A DNA stretch of 64,000 nt from Cyanoderma ruficeps (Eukaryota; Chordata; Aves; Passeriformes; Timaliidae): assembly GCA_008694505.1 (NCBI GenBank), contig VZDJ01000623.1, positions 13,235,860-13,299,859 on the forward strand, in the 5' to 3' direction. The translations under genes and the position numbers were made by a program. Shown piece by piece: positions 1 through 12,344 of the stretch. The notes beneath the pieces are model-generated. The model was not told where the DNA came from. It was given only the letters and a program-made list of their open reading frames with translations, and searched no databases. Numbering within the stretch: position 1 is the first letter of the stretch; each line of letters starts with the position of its first letter.

Positions 1-3000
1 TCCCTACTAAGAAAGCTCATCAGTGCAAAATTGCTGGTTTTCTTTTTTTGTTTTTTTTTTGAGCAAAAGTACTTTGAAACAGATGAGTACCACCTGCAAC
101 GTGGCTGTGACCCCCTGAGCAAATTTTCGATCATCCATGCATAATATTTTCAAGCCTTGTTTTGGATCTCATAAACATGATTGTCTTGCCCTTGACAGAT
201 CTGGTACACACCTCGGATATCACTTGCTTTGTCCTTGTTTTGGGTCTTCATTAATTAGGAGGATCAGAAACAACACTGTTTCTTAATGCTCAGGTTATTT
301 ACCAAGGTTGATCATAGTCTGCTCTCAGAAGTGAAACAATTTCACATCACCAGAGAATCACTTTCTTAGTTCTGCTAACAGGAAGTGTTTTGGTTTTTTT
401 CCTTTCCTTTCTAGTTTTAAAATCTTTTTAAAAAATTAAACTTCTCATGTTAACAGAATTGGGTCCTGAAGTGTGAACAGCAAAAAAAAAAAAAAAGTCC
501 AAAAATGCCAGCATGGGGGAGAGTTGACAATTGTCATCATACAATTCTATCAAGCTGATGTAATCACTAAATAACTGTGTAACATTGGCTGATGATAACT
601 ACATGTGTTGGCAAATGTTGGCATGTAAATCTGTACAACTGATAAAAATGTTTTAATAGGAAATGTTTGCAAAATGGCTTGAGAGTCTAGAGCACAAATT
701 GAATATTTGCTAACAAAACATTTCACTGTCTTTCCCGGTTAGTTTTCCTGTTCAAATATTTTTTTTTCTCCTAATCTTTGCAACAAATAATCTTTCAAAG
801 CAGAGAGAGAGGGGAACAAACTTCAGTGTGAGAGTTCTGTTTAAGGAATGTTAAGATAAAAAAGCTTGATCTGTTTTACTTAGTTCTCTGTATTTTTACT
901 TCATTTTTATATCAAAAGTCTGTCATAGAGAAAGAAAAATTGTCCAATTTTTATATTTTATGAGGGATTTGGTAAGAAATAGTCTCAGAGCTTTTTGGAG
1001 GTACTATTTAGATTTGGGTTTATCTCATGTATAGAAAATTTAGTCAAAATAATTCAAAGTATTCTTCTGTTTTAGAATTTATCTTTTCAAACTACTAACT
1101 CCTTCATCCTCTGAATTTATATAGTTATGTGAAAGATGAAGCTGGTTTACATACAGAGAAGTCAGATCTGAGTTCACAAATACTGTTTCATATCCGACCA
1201 CATATCAGACATTTCATATCTGCCACATGAACAGATGCATCTGAAGGTTTTCAGTCAGTCAGCATATAAAGCTTTTATAAATTACCTTAAGGTTATGATG
1301 GGAAAAAATAGCACAGATTCTTTGAAATGCTCCATAGCAACATTTATATGTTTTATGAGTGAAAATCCCCTGTTCTGCAACAGACCTAACTAAACATTTT
1401 CCAATTAGGTTCTATTTTAATAAAACAGTTTCTCTCAGCATTTATTTCTATTATAACAATAACTTGTTTCTCCACATTTAGAAAAAAAAGAACGAAGACA
1501 TGAACTCATTTATCTTTTTGAAATCTCAAATATATTTCTGAGATTCTCCTGGAGCCCCATTCACTATTTTTCAGGTTTCTTATTTGAACTTTTTAGTGCT
1601 TGCCTTGAGCATATTCTAAATAGATTATAGCAATAATTAATAAACAGCAATAATCAATGTAATGGTAAGGAAAAATAAAGTAAAATTCCCAGGAGTATAC
1701 TGTGTGAAATGCAACTTCCTGGGTTTTGTCTTCATACTCATGATGAGGTAGTCAACAACCTCTGAAGCAATTGCAGAGCAGGACAAGGCATTATTGGAGT
1801 ATATTTAAAACAATGAATTTTCTAAGCAATAATTAACATTCCAATGTTTTGAATGGTAAGTAATCATTAATTAAAAGCAGCTCCACTTATAACAATTACA
1901 GGTACAATACTCATCTGAAGAGATGTACAGATGAAAAAAATCTTTTTCTCAAATGCTTCTCCTTCATGGAAGGTTTCCTCCTTTTCTCTTTCCTGGCTGT
2001 TACTGGTTTGTGTGTAATTCTGAGAATTCCTCATACAGCTTTACAGTTTTCATTCACAATGAATGGATGTTTGTAGTGTATGCTTGCTTTTTTCTCATGC
2101 ATTTCGTACAGCAGTGAATGGAGTAGTTACTACCTCTCATAACTAATGGCATCACTTTATTTTCAAACTTAGGTTACAGGGAGTGTATTTGGTTTATATT
2201 TTGAAAGTTTCATTATCCATTGTATTATTGAAAGCATTGTAGTATTATGGTATTTAAAGGAGAATGCTTGTGTTTTAGTTTTAAAATAAGTTCTGGTACT
2301 GAGAAGTGGAAGAATACAACTTAGATGTAGTAGTATTATTTTTAAAGGCCTCCACTCATCCTTGAACTTCTTGATGCACTTTCATACCCTTCCACAATTA
2401 CAGCAGACAGTATTTCGAGATAAAGCATTTGCAATTGTTCAACTATTACCATTCATGCACTATTACAGAATTCATCTAATATTACAGAATTTATTGAATA
2501 TTACAGATAGCCTTTCTTATCATTTAGTCAACTTTCAACAATTTCTTTGTGTAGTCTGGTTTATGAGGTAGTCTTGGATGATTAATGAAAATACAGATTG
2601 CCTAAGAGAAAATGAAAATGGAGCATGTAGACAATTTCCATCCTATGTCTCACTGGCATGCTCTGAAAAGTGAGATATTTCCTTAAGCTGTATCCACAGT
2701 TAAAGCATTGTTTTCACAATATAACTATAACCACTGTCTCATAACATCCAATGAAACTGCATATCCTGTAAATCTTCTCATTTCTGTTATCTGTATGTAC
2801 TCACTAAGGCAGTAAAGTTCTTTTGGTTGAACCTTAGATATCCAAAATAGCATTCACACTAGCTCACACAAATTTGTCACATTCACTGGAGGGATTTAGC
2901 TCTTAGATACTCTGTTAACTTGATAGCATTATATATGAACTATTTAATTTTGACACTTTTGGGGTTTTTTAAAGTCTTTTCATGCACAACAACTAGAGTA

Positions 3001-4220
3001 TTTATTGTATGTAATCAGGCTACTGCTCGCTGCTTTAGTTTTTACCTTAACTACTGACATAAAACTCATAATTTAAAGGATTGAAACCAAAACTTTGTTC
3101 ACTTAAACTTAGATCATTACGTTGTACAAATGGGTGATGACTGTAAATTCCTTACCTCTGTGATAATGTTGCATTCTCTAAAATGAGCTTTAACTGTTGT
3201 CTTATGTTGCATAACTATAATAACTTTTTTTTTTCAAAGATTTTCCAGTCCTTTTAAAGGCCTTTGTTTTCCAGATCTTTGTTTTGCTGCCTTATGAGAC
3301 TGAACTTAGCATGTGATTGTGCCAGCTCATTTGGTGTCATTTTAGGAACAGGGGTCTCACATGCTTGGAAAAATTATAGTTCTATTTTCCATAGTTTGTA
3401 TAACTGTGTCAACAGGAAAGACAATTTGTGGTTTGCTTCTGCCAAGGTGTTTTTTCCTCCTTTTTTTGTTTAAAGTAAGTTATCTCAATTTTCATGTCAA
3501 AGCTGCCACATCTCTCCTATTTAGTGGCATATCCAACAACATGCTGAAGAGAAAATGAGGTTATTTATTCTTCAGTGTCCAAAGGTCCCTTGGCTTGAGA
3601 GGAATTACAGGGCAGAGTTGAAAGTATTAGGTGGCCTGTGAGGAAGGAAATGTTTGGGGTTTTTCATTTTGATTAGGTCATGTCATTCTACTTTTTTTCT
3701 TTTTCTTTCTTTCTTTTTTGCTAAGTGTTCAAAATATGCCCAGCACTACTGTGTTTGCAACTGCTTTTCTAAGCTAATTTTAGTCTCAAAAATATAAATC
3801 TTTCCAATGAGACTACTCTGCCAAATAGATGTCAGGCATGGTTGGATTTTGGGGAGCTGGTTTCTTTATTTTGAGTACACAAAAGGCTGTGTGTATTATA
3901 CGTACATCTTCCTGTTGTCTACCACAAAGATGGATCTTTGGTTTTGATTGTTTCTAACTTTATTAAACTTTCTGGTTTTGGATGGAAATTTTTCATTAGA
4001 GCTTCCTGCTTGAGGCTAAATATGGTTCATCTGTTTCCAAGAAAGAGACTGGGGAAATAATGCAATCTTCTCTGTTAAGCATGAGCCCAGGAATGGGTGG
4101 GGAAGGGAAGAAATTGGTAGAAGCCAGTTGAGAGAAGATGGGAACTAGGCAGAAAGGAGCTACAGTGAAGAGCTAACAATTAATAAAAGTTTGGAATTAC
4201 ATTGATGGAAGACAGACATG
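1..4220. other. AT-rich noncoding DNA, no gene seen
   Basis: No frame longer than about 80 codons occurs and none resembles a known protein. The block is AT-rich and poor in CpG, with short homopolymers (a poly(A) run near 482-496, a T run near 3229) and a T-rich patch of TTTC units near 3690-3718. No dispersed repeat that I recognise is present. It is best read as intergenic or intronic sequence. Confidence 0.7.
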
Positions 4221-4226
4221 AATGGA

Positions 4227-4291
4227 TGGACTCTGTGATCCTTGTGAGTCCCTTCCAACTCAGCATACTCTGTGATTCTGTGATCCTATGA
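4227..4291 (+). mobile_element. CR1 LINE 3' tail (short fragment)
   Basis: The sequence reads as the last ~65 bases of an avian CR1 element in sense orientation. A CCCTTCCAACTCAG block is followed by the diagnostic repeated terminus made of TGTGATTCTGTGAT-like units. CR1 elements are non-LTR retrotransposons that lack a poly(A) tail, end in an 8-bp-type repeat, and are usually heavily 5'-truncated, as here. The CR1 block is well conserved, so this is not one of the oldest copies. It has no coding capacity. Confidence 0.85.
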
Positions 4292-5280
4292 TATGGACTT
4301 AATTTGGAGAAAACAGGTAGAAGGGTGATTCCATATAAACATATGATTTCCAAACATTATTGTTATTTCTTTGTTAGTAAAAATAAGTGAAACCCTTTGG
4401 ACAGTCAAGTTCAGACAGAGTTGCCTACATCCAACTCTTCTGTCCATATCCCATCCCCGTGTCTGTCCTTCTGGCTCTATAGCAGGGATCTTTATAATAA
4501 GTAAAAACAGGGCCAGAGCACCAGCTTCAACCCTGACCTGCGCTCATCCAGTCCTCTTACCAGCATGATCCCTGACACTTCTGTGGTCTGGGCCAGCTGT
4601 GCTCCTTGGGACCGTGCCTCAGGGACTAAATGCCAGAGACCATTCCTGAAGCAGCAGTGTGAACAAGATAAAACAAAGTTTGGCTCCCTCCACAGTTTTC
4701 CATTACTATCTCAACATGTTTTCACCAACAAATACTCCCATGTGCTGCCATGTCATATCCTAGAGTATGGCACAGAAGTAGTTACATACTATAAAAAATA
4801 GCACTGTTAGCTGCTGCATTCCACTCTCCTATTATTTCAGGGACTTCAAATGAGAAAATAAAACCAACAAACAAAAATTCCCTGCATCAGGAATTGTCTG
4901 ACATGAATTCTCCTAATTAGTGGAAAAGGTGGTGGACTCCAAAAGAAGCATTACAAAATGGTAAATACCAACAATCTGCACTTAGAAGTTATTGAAGGTT
5001 TCTGAGAGTTCTTCCCTCCTGCTGATTTCTGTTCTGAAGAAGGCCTTTCTTAACAATTTGTCTTTTTCTTTATGAGGCTTTATAGTGCATCTCCTAATTG
5101 TTTATAATAGTTGTGGCTCCAGTGCTCATCATAGTGTGCCTCTTTCCACTGAAATACCTCAGAAACTTCTGTACTTCTCTGCTTTAAAATGCTGTAAACA
5201 AAATTCCTTCGAGGTCAACCTCAGTTCAGATGACTTAAAAACCCAATCCTATTCTAGTGAACCAAATGAGATTTTCTGTA
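4292..5280. other. Noncoding stretch, no gene seen
   Basis: Unique-looking sequence. Around 4430-4650 the GC content rises and two short open frames appear (4371-4568, 4565-4801), but neither has a recognisable domain, signal peptide or codon bias. I see no repeat family that explains the GC rise. Confidence 0.55.
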
Positions 5281-5475
5281 GCCTTTTTTTTTTCTTTCCT
5301 TTTTACCTTTTTCCCCTTTTTTTTTCTTTTTTCCCCCCATTTTTTCTCTGTTGTTGTTTTTGGGTTGTGTGTGTGTGTGTTTTTGTTTTGGTTTTTTTTC
5401 CTGGGGTTTGTTTTGTGTTTTGTTTTTGTTTTGGTTTTTTTTTTTTTTCTGGGTGTTTTTTGGTTTTTTGCTTTT
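5281..5475. repeat. T/G-rich low-complexity tract with (TG)n
   Basis: About 195 bases of almost pure T with interspersed C in the left half and G in the right half, including a (TG)n run at 5366-5380. The complementary strand is A/C-rich. Open frames on both strands here (5085-5477, 5254-5531) are compositional artefacts rich in Phe/Cys/Val or Lys/Asn/Thr. It belongs to a group of similar tracts in this window (see findings). Confidence 0.9.
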
Positions 5476-7374
5476 AAGGAACAAGCATGGCTCTGAAAAT
5501 TTCTAAATTTGAGGATGATATCTTGGTCCAACTGAAATGACTTAAAATTTTGGATTTTTTCAATGCATAGAATTTAATGCTTCAAATTTTTGTGGCATGT
5601 GATGGTTTTTATTTTTTTCATCCATCAAAACTTCTCAAAATAGTGGAATTCATGTCTTCACCGGATGCATATTACTGAAATGGTAGTCCGGTGTTATGTG
5701 CATCTGATGAGTGTTCTATGATTAATGGAAAAACTAAGCAATGTTAAGAATACTGGGAATATTTATAACTAAAACTTCTGAAATTCCTGACTCTGATATG
5801 TCTTTCATTTGCTTCAGCTTCTGGTAAGGAATAAAGTTTTCTAAAACAACTGCTGCATTAGAATGTGAAAGATATTTCCTGTATTCTTTTATGTTTTAAT
5901 TGGAACTTGTTAGCAAGTTACACATGTTTACATATGCTTATATGTTTATATATGCTATATCCAAAACCATGATTTCACCTATAGGGAGTACCTGAAGAAA
6001 TAAAAATTCCACATAAGGTAGTATCCACTAGAGTGTATTATTGGTCTAATAGATCAGCAGGGCAGCATCTTAGGGCAGCATCTTCCCTAAGCCTGAATAG
6101 CTCATTAGAAAAATGTAGTTTTGGTGAGGATTTTTTTAACGGAGTATTTGCTGGAGACATAAAATGTATTTTGAATTGTCTTACATTTTAAAACTCTACT
6201 GAATGCAGAAAGACTTCTTTGGTGTCTGGGGTTAATTTTTTGCAAGAGGCTCCTGTGCTATAAGCAAAATTATTTTAATTGTCAATCACATTTTATCATT
6301 TCATTAGCAGTCATTTTATCATATGTTCAATAACTGCCACTATTGTGCAGTACTGGAAACTTTTTAGTTGACCATGTTCGGAAGAAGCAAAATAGGTTTT
6401 TTCTGTGTGAGGGCAGAGACAAAAACTGGGATAGACCTGTAATTGTGCTCTTTATTTTGATGTGTTTATTGCGTATCAGTGTCTCAAATTTTACTTGCTC
6501 TATGTCACTGATGTATACTGATGTATACTTATATTGCAAACATTACTTGACTAGAAACTTTCTTCACTGCTTGTACATTGAACTGAAGTCTACTAATCAT
6601 TTAGTTGTACTCTTTTATATTCTTCCTACAAAAGTAGCCTGATTCTTGCAGTTAGTAATGCAAAGTTTAAATCAGAAACTCGTATCCTTGTCTCTTAAAA
6701 ATAATTCCCTAATATCTAAGATCTACTAATCAGGTTATCAGAAGTGGTATATTAGGGACTGTAATGTGGCATCACCTTGCTTTTATGATTAACTTGCCTC
6801 ACCAGGTTTTCAAGGAGATTCTGCTACAGACGAGGTCTAAAGAGTTAACTTTAATGGATTAATCAAGATGAGAGAGAGAGAGAGAGTGATGTGTCCAAAT
6901 GTGCATTGATTCATCTCAAAAACTGTTAAAAATGAGAATGTTACCAAAAGCCCAGCAGTTGTAGATTTATCAGTATATAAAACCTGAGAGACCAATTCAT
7001 TCAAAATTGTCAGATTAGTGGATCAGATGCCATTTTCAAACCCAATTAGATGCGTTCCTCAAACAAGGAGAAAGTCATTTCTCTAAGGGCAGATTTTATC
7101 AAGTGCTTCTCAATAGTTTCTGGATTAATGCTAAATAATAAGAAGATTTATCACATTATTAACTTACTAATACCATATCAAACAAGCACTGCTCTCCTTT
7201 GCCCTACTGTAATAGCTACATTTCTGATGTCATGCTTATTTTTGTTTAAAATTTTAATTATAATTCCAGACATAAAGAAGAGAAAGTGCTTTCGGCTTGT
7301 TAGGTTGTATTTTTATTTTAGTTTTAGCATCAATGTTCTTGTCTTTTCTTTTAATATATCTTTTCTCTAATGAG
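5476..7374. other. AT-rich noncoding DNA, no gene seen
   Basis: Unique AT-rich sequence. Small local duplications are visible: GGGCAGCATCTT occurs twice at about 6059-6083 and TGATGTATACT occurs twice near 6510-6530. A perfect G(AG)8 microsatellite lies at 6870-6886. No coding signal is seen. Confidence 0.6.
6870..6886. repeat. (AG)8 microsatellite
   Basis: A perfect run of AG dinucleotides, 17 bases long with its leading G, in otherwise unique AT-rich DNA. Confidence 0.9.
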
Positions 7375-7740
7375 GTAACTGAGATTGTTTAGCCTGGGGA
7401 AAAGGAGGCTCAAGTGAGATCTTATTGTTCTCTCCAACTACCTGAAAGGAGATTGTAATCCAGTGGGGACCAGTCTCACTCCCAAGTGATAAGACAGGAA
7501 AAATTATCCTCAAGTTGTACCAGGGAGGTTTATTTTAGGTATGAAGAAAATTTTCTTCACAGAAAGGATGGTTAAGCACCGAAACAAGGGAGTGGTGTAG
7601 TAAGCATCCTGGGAGGTGTTTAAAAGACGTGTAGTTGTGACATTTAGGGACATGGCTTAGTGGCGGGCTTGGTTAATGTTGGACTCAATGAGCTTAAAGG
7701 TCTCTTCCAATCTGAAAGCTTTGGTGATTCTATGTTTCTA
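7375..7740 (+). mobile_element. CR1 LINE 3' end (ORF2 C-terminus plus 3' UTR)
   Basis: Sense-strand CR1. It begins at the conserved TTTAGCCTGGGGAAAAGGAG segment that encodes the end of ORF2. It runs through the 3' UTR (the ACTCAATGAGCTTAAAGGTC and CTCTTCCAA blocks) and ends in a GTGATTCTATG-type terminus. The element is 5'-truncated at about 365 bp, typical for CR1. In-frame stops and indels show it is dead. The coding frame is not intact, so the short open frame at 7676-7861 is not a gene. Confidence 0.93.
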
Positions 7741-9238
7741 TTTTCCTATCTGTGTTTGCACTTTTGAATGTCTATTTTTGCTTTTCTGCAGGCAGGTGGC
7801 TACCTTTCACTGCTTGTCAAATCCTCTCTTGAAACACAAGCTCAGAGTCAGCCAGTACTAGAAAGATACATATTTTGGTATAAAATCTTGCACAGTTTCC
7901 TAAGGGGTAGTATGGGTGGAAAGACCATTTCTTTCATAGCTTTCATGAGGCAGAGTGCTACAGTTGCACTGCCTAGTCTTTGATCCTAATGTGGTTTTGG
8001 TATCTAAAAAGAAATGCTTCTGGGAATCAGGAGCTCTAGTGTCATTCTAGTGTTGCTGCTGTTATTCCATAACTGCATAGGGCTGCACAACTCTGGAAGA
8101 AGCCTCTCCTAAGGCTTACAATATCACTTGTTTGGATCTATCCTAGTGAGGCTTTAGGTTACTCTTAAAGCACTTTGTCTCATTCTTTTTTTTTTTTTCT
8201 GAGTTGTAAACTTTCCTCTGAGACTTTCGGTTGTAAAGATTATACATCATTATCCTTATTAAGAAACCAACAGGGAACCAGCTAGGAAACAAGCTCAAAT
8301 GAATGAATTATCATAATTATTATTTTATGCTTGAAGAGTGTGTTACCCCCCATCTCTTTAGAAAACAGCAGTTGGCTTGTGTTTGCTTTGTCTGTTTATT
8401 TTTCTTAAGGAGCTATATGGAATTGTAAGCCATTTTGTTCTCTGTAGAATAACACTGTAAATCTCTATGTCTTTATACTTAAGTTTTAGTTTCGTTTCCT
8501 TGCATCAGTCTTATTTTTAATGTACCACATCTTAATGCCTGGTGCTGGAAACACATGATTTATTTGTGATAGTTTGCTGCAGTGTAGGATTTTATTAGCT
8601 ATACTAATAGAAGCCCATCACCTTTACCTTTGCTGTGGGAGGTGAAAGAGCTTAATTCTCTCTGACTCAAACAGTACTAATCTGCAAACACATCTAAGCC
8701 AGGATATGTTATTAGTCATTCCTCTGTATAAACTCAGACTGAAATACATATATATATATGTGTATAATATTTTACTGTAAAAATACTTAACAAGGGGTTT
8801 ATATATTTTCTTTTTTCTTTTGTATTCTCTGAGGGATCTAAATGCAGTATTTATGACTTCGCATTTTTATTTATTACCCTGACATTAAGTGTAATAATAA
8901 CCTAAAGGTCAGTTAATAATTTTTTTTTTACCTATTCTTGATCAGCCAATGACAACTCTGTCCTCTTAAAGGCTTTTGCAGTATGGTGAGAGTGGAAACA
9001 TCAATTTGTGTATAATTTTTTTTTTGATTGATATTCTATAAAGCTGACTATGGAGAAGTTACAAATAGAACCATACATGCTTGTAAGTGTAATTAATTTT
9101 CAAAGGGAAAGCAGAGTAGGATGTAGAAAAGGAAAGAAGGGAAGGGAACCAAACTAATACTGTATGAAAACCATATTAGTTTCAGACACATAATTTTTCA
9201 CCAGGTATACAGTCGAGATTTCTTTTATGTCTTCTTTA
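7741..9238. other. Noncoding stretch, no gene seen
   Basis: Mostly unique AT-rich DNA with a T run near 8187-8200 and a short (AT)n/TG run at 8747-8765. A good-looking splice-acceptor motif (pyrimidine tract ending CTGCAG, about 7775-7792) precedes an open frame of about 65 codons. No matching donor, homology or second exon is visible, so I do not call an exon. Confidence 0.55.
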
Positions 9239-9301
9239 AGTCCAGTTTTCCTTTTGACTATAAATGTGANAGTCCAGTTTTCCTTTTGACTATACATGTG
9301 A
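9239..9301. other. Assembly join: N flanked by a 31 bp direct repeat
   Basis: A single N at 9270 separates two copies of the same 31 bases: 9239-9269 and 9271-9301, starting AGTCCAGTTTTCC and ending ATGTGA. They differ at one position (A versus C). A perfectly abutting repeat on both sides of one N is the signature of two contig ends that overlap but were joined with a placeholder instead of being merged. The real genome probably has one copy. Confidence 0.85.
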
Positions 9302-12259
9302 CAGATTCTTTCCTGACTCTGTGGTCTGTTGTGATGGGCTTCTGGCTCACTTATGAGCTGCCTTACTTCACTTGATTCACCCTGCAGAGCTCCTGTTCAC
9401 CTTTGCTTTCATAAAATGTTATCCCAGAGAATTGATTTGAGTAAACAGAAAAGTCTACCTTCAGAGAACTAGGGGGAAAAAAGCCTTTCTTGCAGCATAT
9501 TAGAATAGGGAGGAATTGTCAGAAGGAGGTGGCCATAAATGCACAGTTCAGATAACCTCAGTTACTCATGTGAATGACAATTGAGTAGCAGTATTGAATT
9601 GGCTTCTTGTGGAAGTTACACTCCTACCTTATTACTAGAGTGCTATGTTTATTTTATCGACATATACATTTTGCAAGTCTGCATTTATTTGTGGATTGAT
9701 ATTTTGCCTAATCCATATTAATGAAATTATATAGAGAAAACTGTAACTTAATTACATTGTAAGCAGGAGTGACACATTGCAAAGTCATCTTAATGTACTT
9801 GCACTTCCCTGGAGACTATTGGCAACATCTGTTAATCTACTCACCATTGTATTAGAAGTGATTAGCAAAAGCAGCAAAAAGCCAAGACCTCCCTCCTGTC
9901 AGTCACACAGCTGTAAGAATGTATTGCATTATACTTTACATTGGGAAGAAGTTTGGAGTAGAAGTTTATGATACATAGGTAATGGAAGAATAAAACCTTT
10001 ATTGTTTGTGTTCAAAAACATAATCAGCCTTTATTTTTTTTTTCTTTGAAATTTTCATTGTTTGGAAATTAGAAATTCAGAATGAAATTATTTAGAACTA
10101 CTGAACACATCTTTCAGTTCTCCAAAACACTCCTTCAAAGAATGGCAGAGGTAACAAAATGCTTGTTCTTCCTTTAGCACTGAAAAAACTTGGTTCAAAT
10201 AGCAGTTGTAGTCAAGAAATTAAAACTATTCTACTACTTCTCTTCAACATAATACATCATCATATGAAGTTAAGAATAGTTTAAATGTCTATTATTATAT
10301 TTGCATTTGAGCATGTATTTCATCAGAATACACATTTTCCAGATCGATACTACATTCCCAATCTGAGCATTGCACTGCAAAGACATACATGAGAAAAAAC
10401 ACAGAGGCAAGAATGTGTGTACAAAGACAGAAAAATCTGTGTGCTTTTCAGCATAAGCTATGATTCTAGGAGTAACTTCAATTACAATTGAAACTGATAG
10501 ACACAGGGAAATTTGCTATTCTCCTACTCGAATTACAGGAATTAGATGATGTTTATTCTCTCTCTTGTTTTGCTTTTTCTTTTTTTTTTTGGAGGGGATG
10601 GCAGGTGTAGATAGGGCTTGGGAATTGTAACCTAAAAGAGAGAGAGCAAAAGAAATCCTGTTTACAAAAAGGAAATTATAGCCTATGATTTATGAACCTT
10701 ATTGATTAACACTCATCCTGTAATAGTAAAAGTTAGACTTGAGAACAGTTTTAATATATTGAAGTGTTAGAGTTTTGGAGAGATTTTGATTAGTGGTGGG
10801 AGTGTATTTTTTTGTCAAAGGAACAAGGGAGAAAAAGTCTCAAATTATAGGCCATCTAGCAAATTATAGTCCATCCATCACATAATATGGCATGCTATAT
10901 TTTCATATGTTGATTCTAGTAGAAAAGGATTTTTTTAAAAAAAATCCTTGTGGTACTATTTTCTGTTTATACATTTATTCCTTGATCTGACCACTTCTAT
11001 GGTTTTAATCCTTTTTAATCACTTCTGTATACTGCTATCTTCAAAGTGATTCTGAGGGTAAATCAAGGTAAGTGAAATGAAGAGGATGCTTATGATGGCA
11101 TTCAGCTTGTAGAGAAGTGAGTGTGCATATGAGTCTAAATTAAATACTCGTTATACAAGCAGAACACACTGTTTTGAGTTTCTAGAAATAATCATGAGTA
11201 CTGGGAATGTTATTCACTCCAGAACAGTTTCAGTGTTCTAGTGTACAGAAATATTGCAGATTTTTTTTATCTATTTGAGGAAATTAGAGATTTTCTGAGA
11301 GTGAATACACCTACAGCTTTTACTTCTATTACCTGCTGTAGGCAGGTGTCCTTGTGATTAGTATAGAGAAGACAGGTATTTTATGGTAGGTATTTAATTG
11401 TTTCTGAAATCTATTTTGAGCTTATAGTACATGTGGGCTTCCTGAGAAATAAGGAAGATTGTAGGTACAACATCTTTATGCTGCTTTTCTATATACTAAA
11501 TTGCTCCTGTGTAAGATTTTTGAAAAGGTTTCATCCTTTTTATCTCTGTTAGATGGTACAGTTGTAGCTTTCTGGTCTTTTTTGGTAATATTTAACAAAG
11601 AAACCATTTGAGAAGTGTCAGGAAAAAAAATGAGGTCATATGTTTGCTTTGCCAGTATGTTCCAAGTCTGGTGAGAAAGAGTTGGTTATGCAAAGGCCAT
11701 AAAGAAATTCTGGAGAACTTGATGCTGGAACAACTGCAAGGACTCTACCAGTGTAACCCCATATCAGTCAGTCCCTGTTAGGATTGTCATAACATGCTGT
11801 TTATTGTTAAAGGAAAAACACTGTTTAAAAAACCTAAAAGGCTGACACAAGACATTGGATATTTGTAGGGTTCCTGGCCAGTTTATGCCTTATGCAAGTC
11901 AAGACTGAGTTTGTCACAATTGTCCTTGCTGAGCTTTTGCTTCTCATTTGCAAAATGTAGCAATGTTAACTGTAAAAGTTGCACCCCTCAATGAGAACTG
12001 CACAGAAAGCATCTGTGTAGGAAAGAGATGCATAAAATCTGTTTATGGTTCCAAGTAAAATGCAGCATTTTGTCTTCCTTAGGAAACACTGGTAAAAGGA
12101 TGTGAAAGCCATAAAGGAGATGAAACAAAGCAACCAATACACTGTTCAAAAATATGCATAAATAATTTCTGACCTTAAGAGTGGATGCAAACAATACAGA
12201 GGTTTTCATTTTCAGTCAGTTACTCTGTTACAGTGTTCTGTAAGGCTAAGAAAGTATCT
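9302..12259. other. AT-rich noncoding DNA, no gene seen
   Basis: No recognised repeat family and no credible coding frame. A T-rich run lies near 10576-10590. A perfect odd palindrome with 12 bp arms lies at 10925-10949. Confidence 0.6.
10925..10949. repeat. Perfect inverted repeat, 12 bp arms, 1 nt centre
   Basis: AAGGA followed by T7, then A8 and TCCTT, forms a 25 base odd palindrome centred on the A at 10937. It is AT-rich and could extrude as a hairpin. I see no terminator or mobile-element context that assigns a function. Confidence 0.9.
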
Positions 12260-12261
12260 AA

Positions 12262-12344
12262 TTAAAAAAAACAAAACATAACAAAACAAAACAAAAAAAC
12301 CCACCAAAACAAAACAAAAAAAAGAAAAAAGAAAAAAAACCCAA
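12262..12344. repeat. A-rich low-complexity tract with AAAAC units
   Basis: A run of AAAAC and AAAAAC units, followed by AAAG units, with an internal AAAAAAACCCACCAAAAC core near 12293-12310. The tract is strongly asymmetric: the opposite strand has almost no purine. It is not a CR1 tail. The same core motif recurs in other tracts of this window. Confidence 0.9.

Noticed and set aside
5085..5531. Open frames of 76-130 codons on both strands
   Set aside because: Products of the T/G-rich low-complexity tract (homopolymeric Phe/Cys/Val or Lys/Asn/Thr).
7775..7983. Possible exon after a CTGCAG acceptor-like site
   Set aside because: No donor, partner exon or homology; such acceptor-like motifs occur by chance in T-rich DNA, and the site lies next to a CR1 end.
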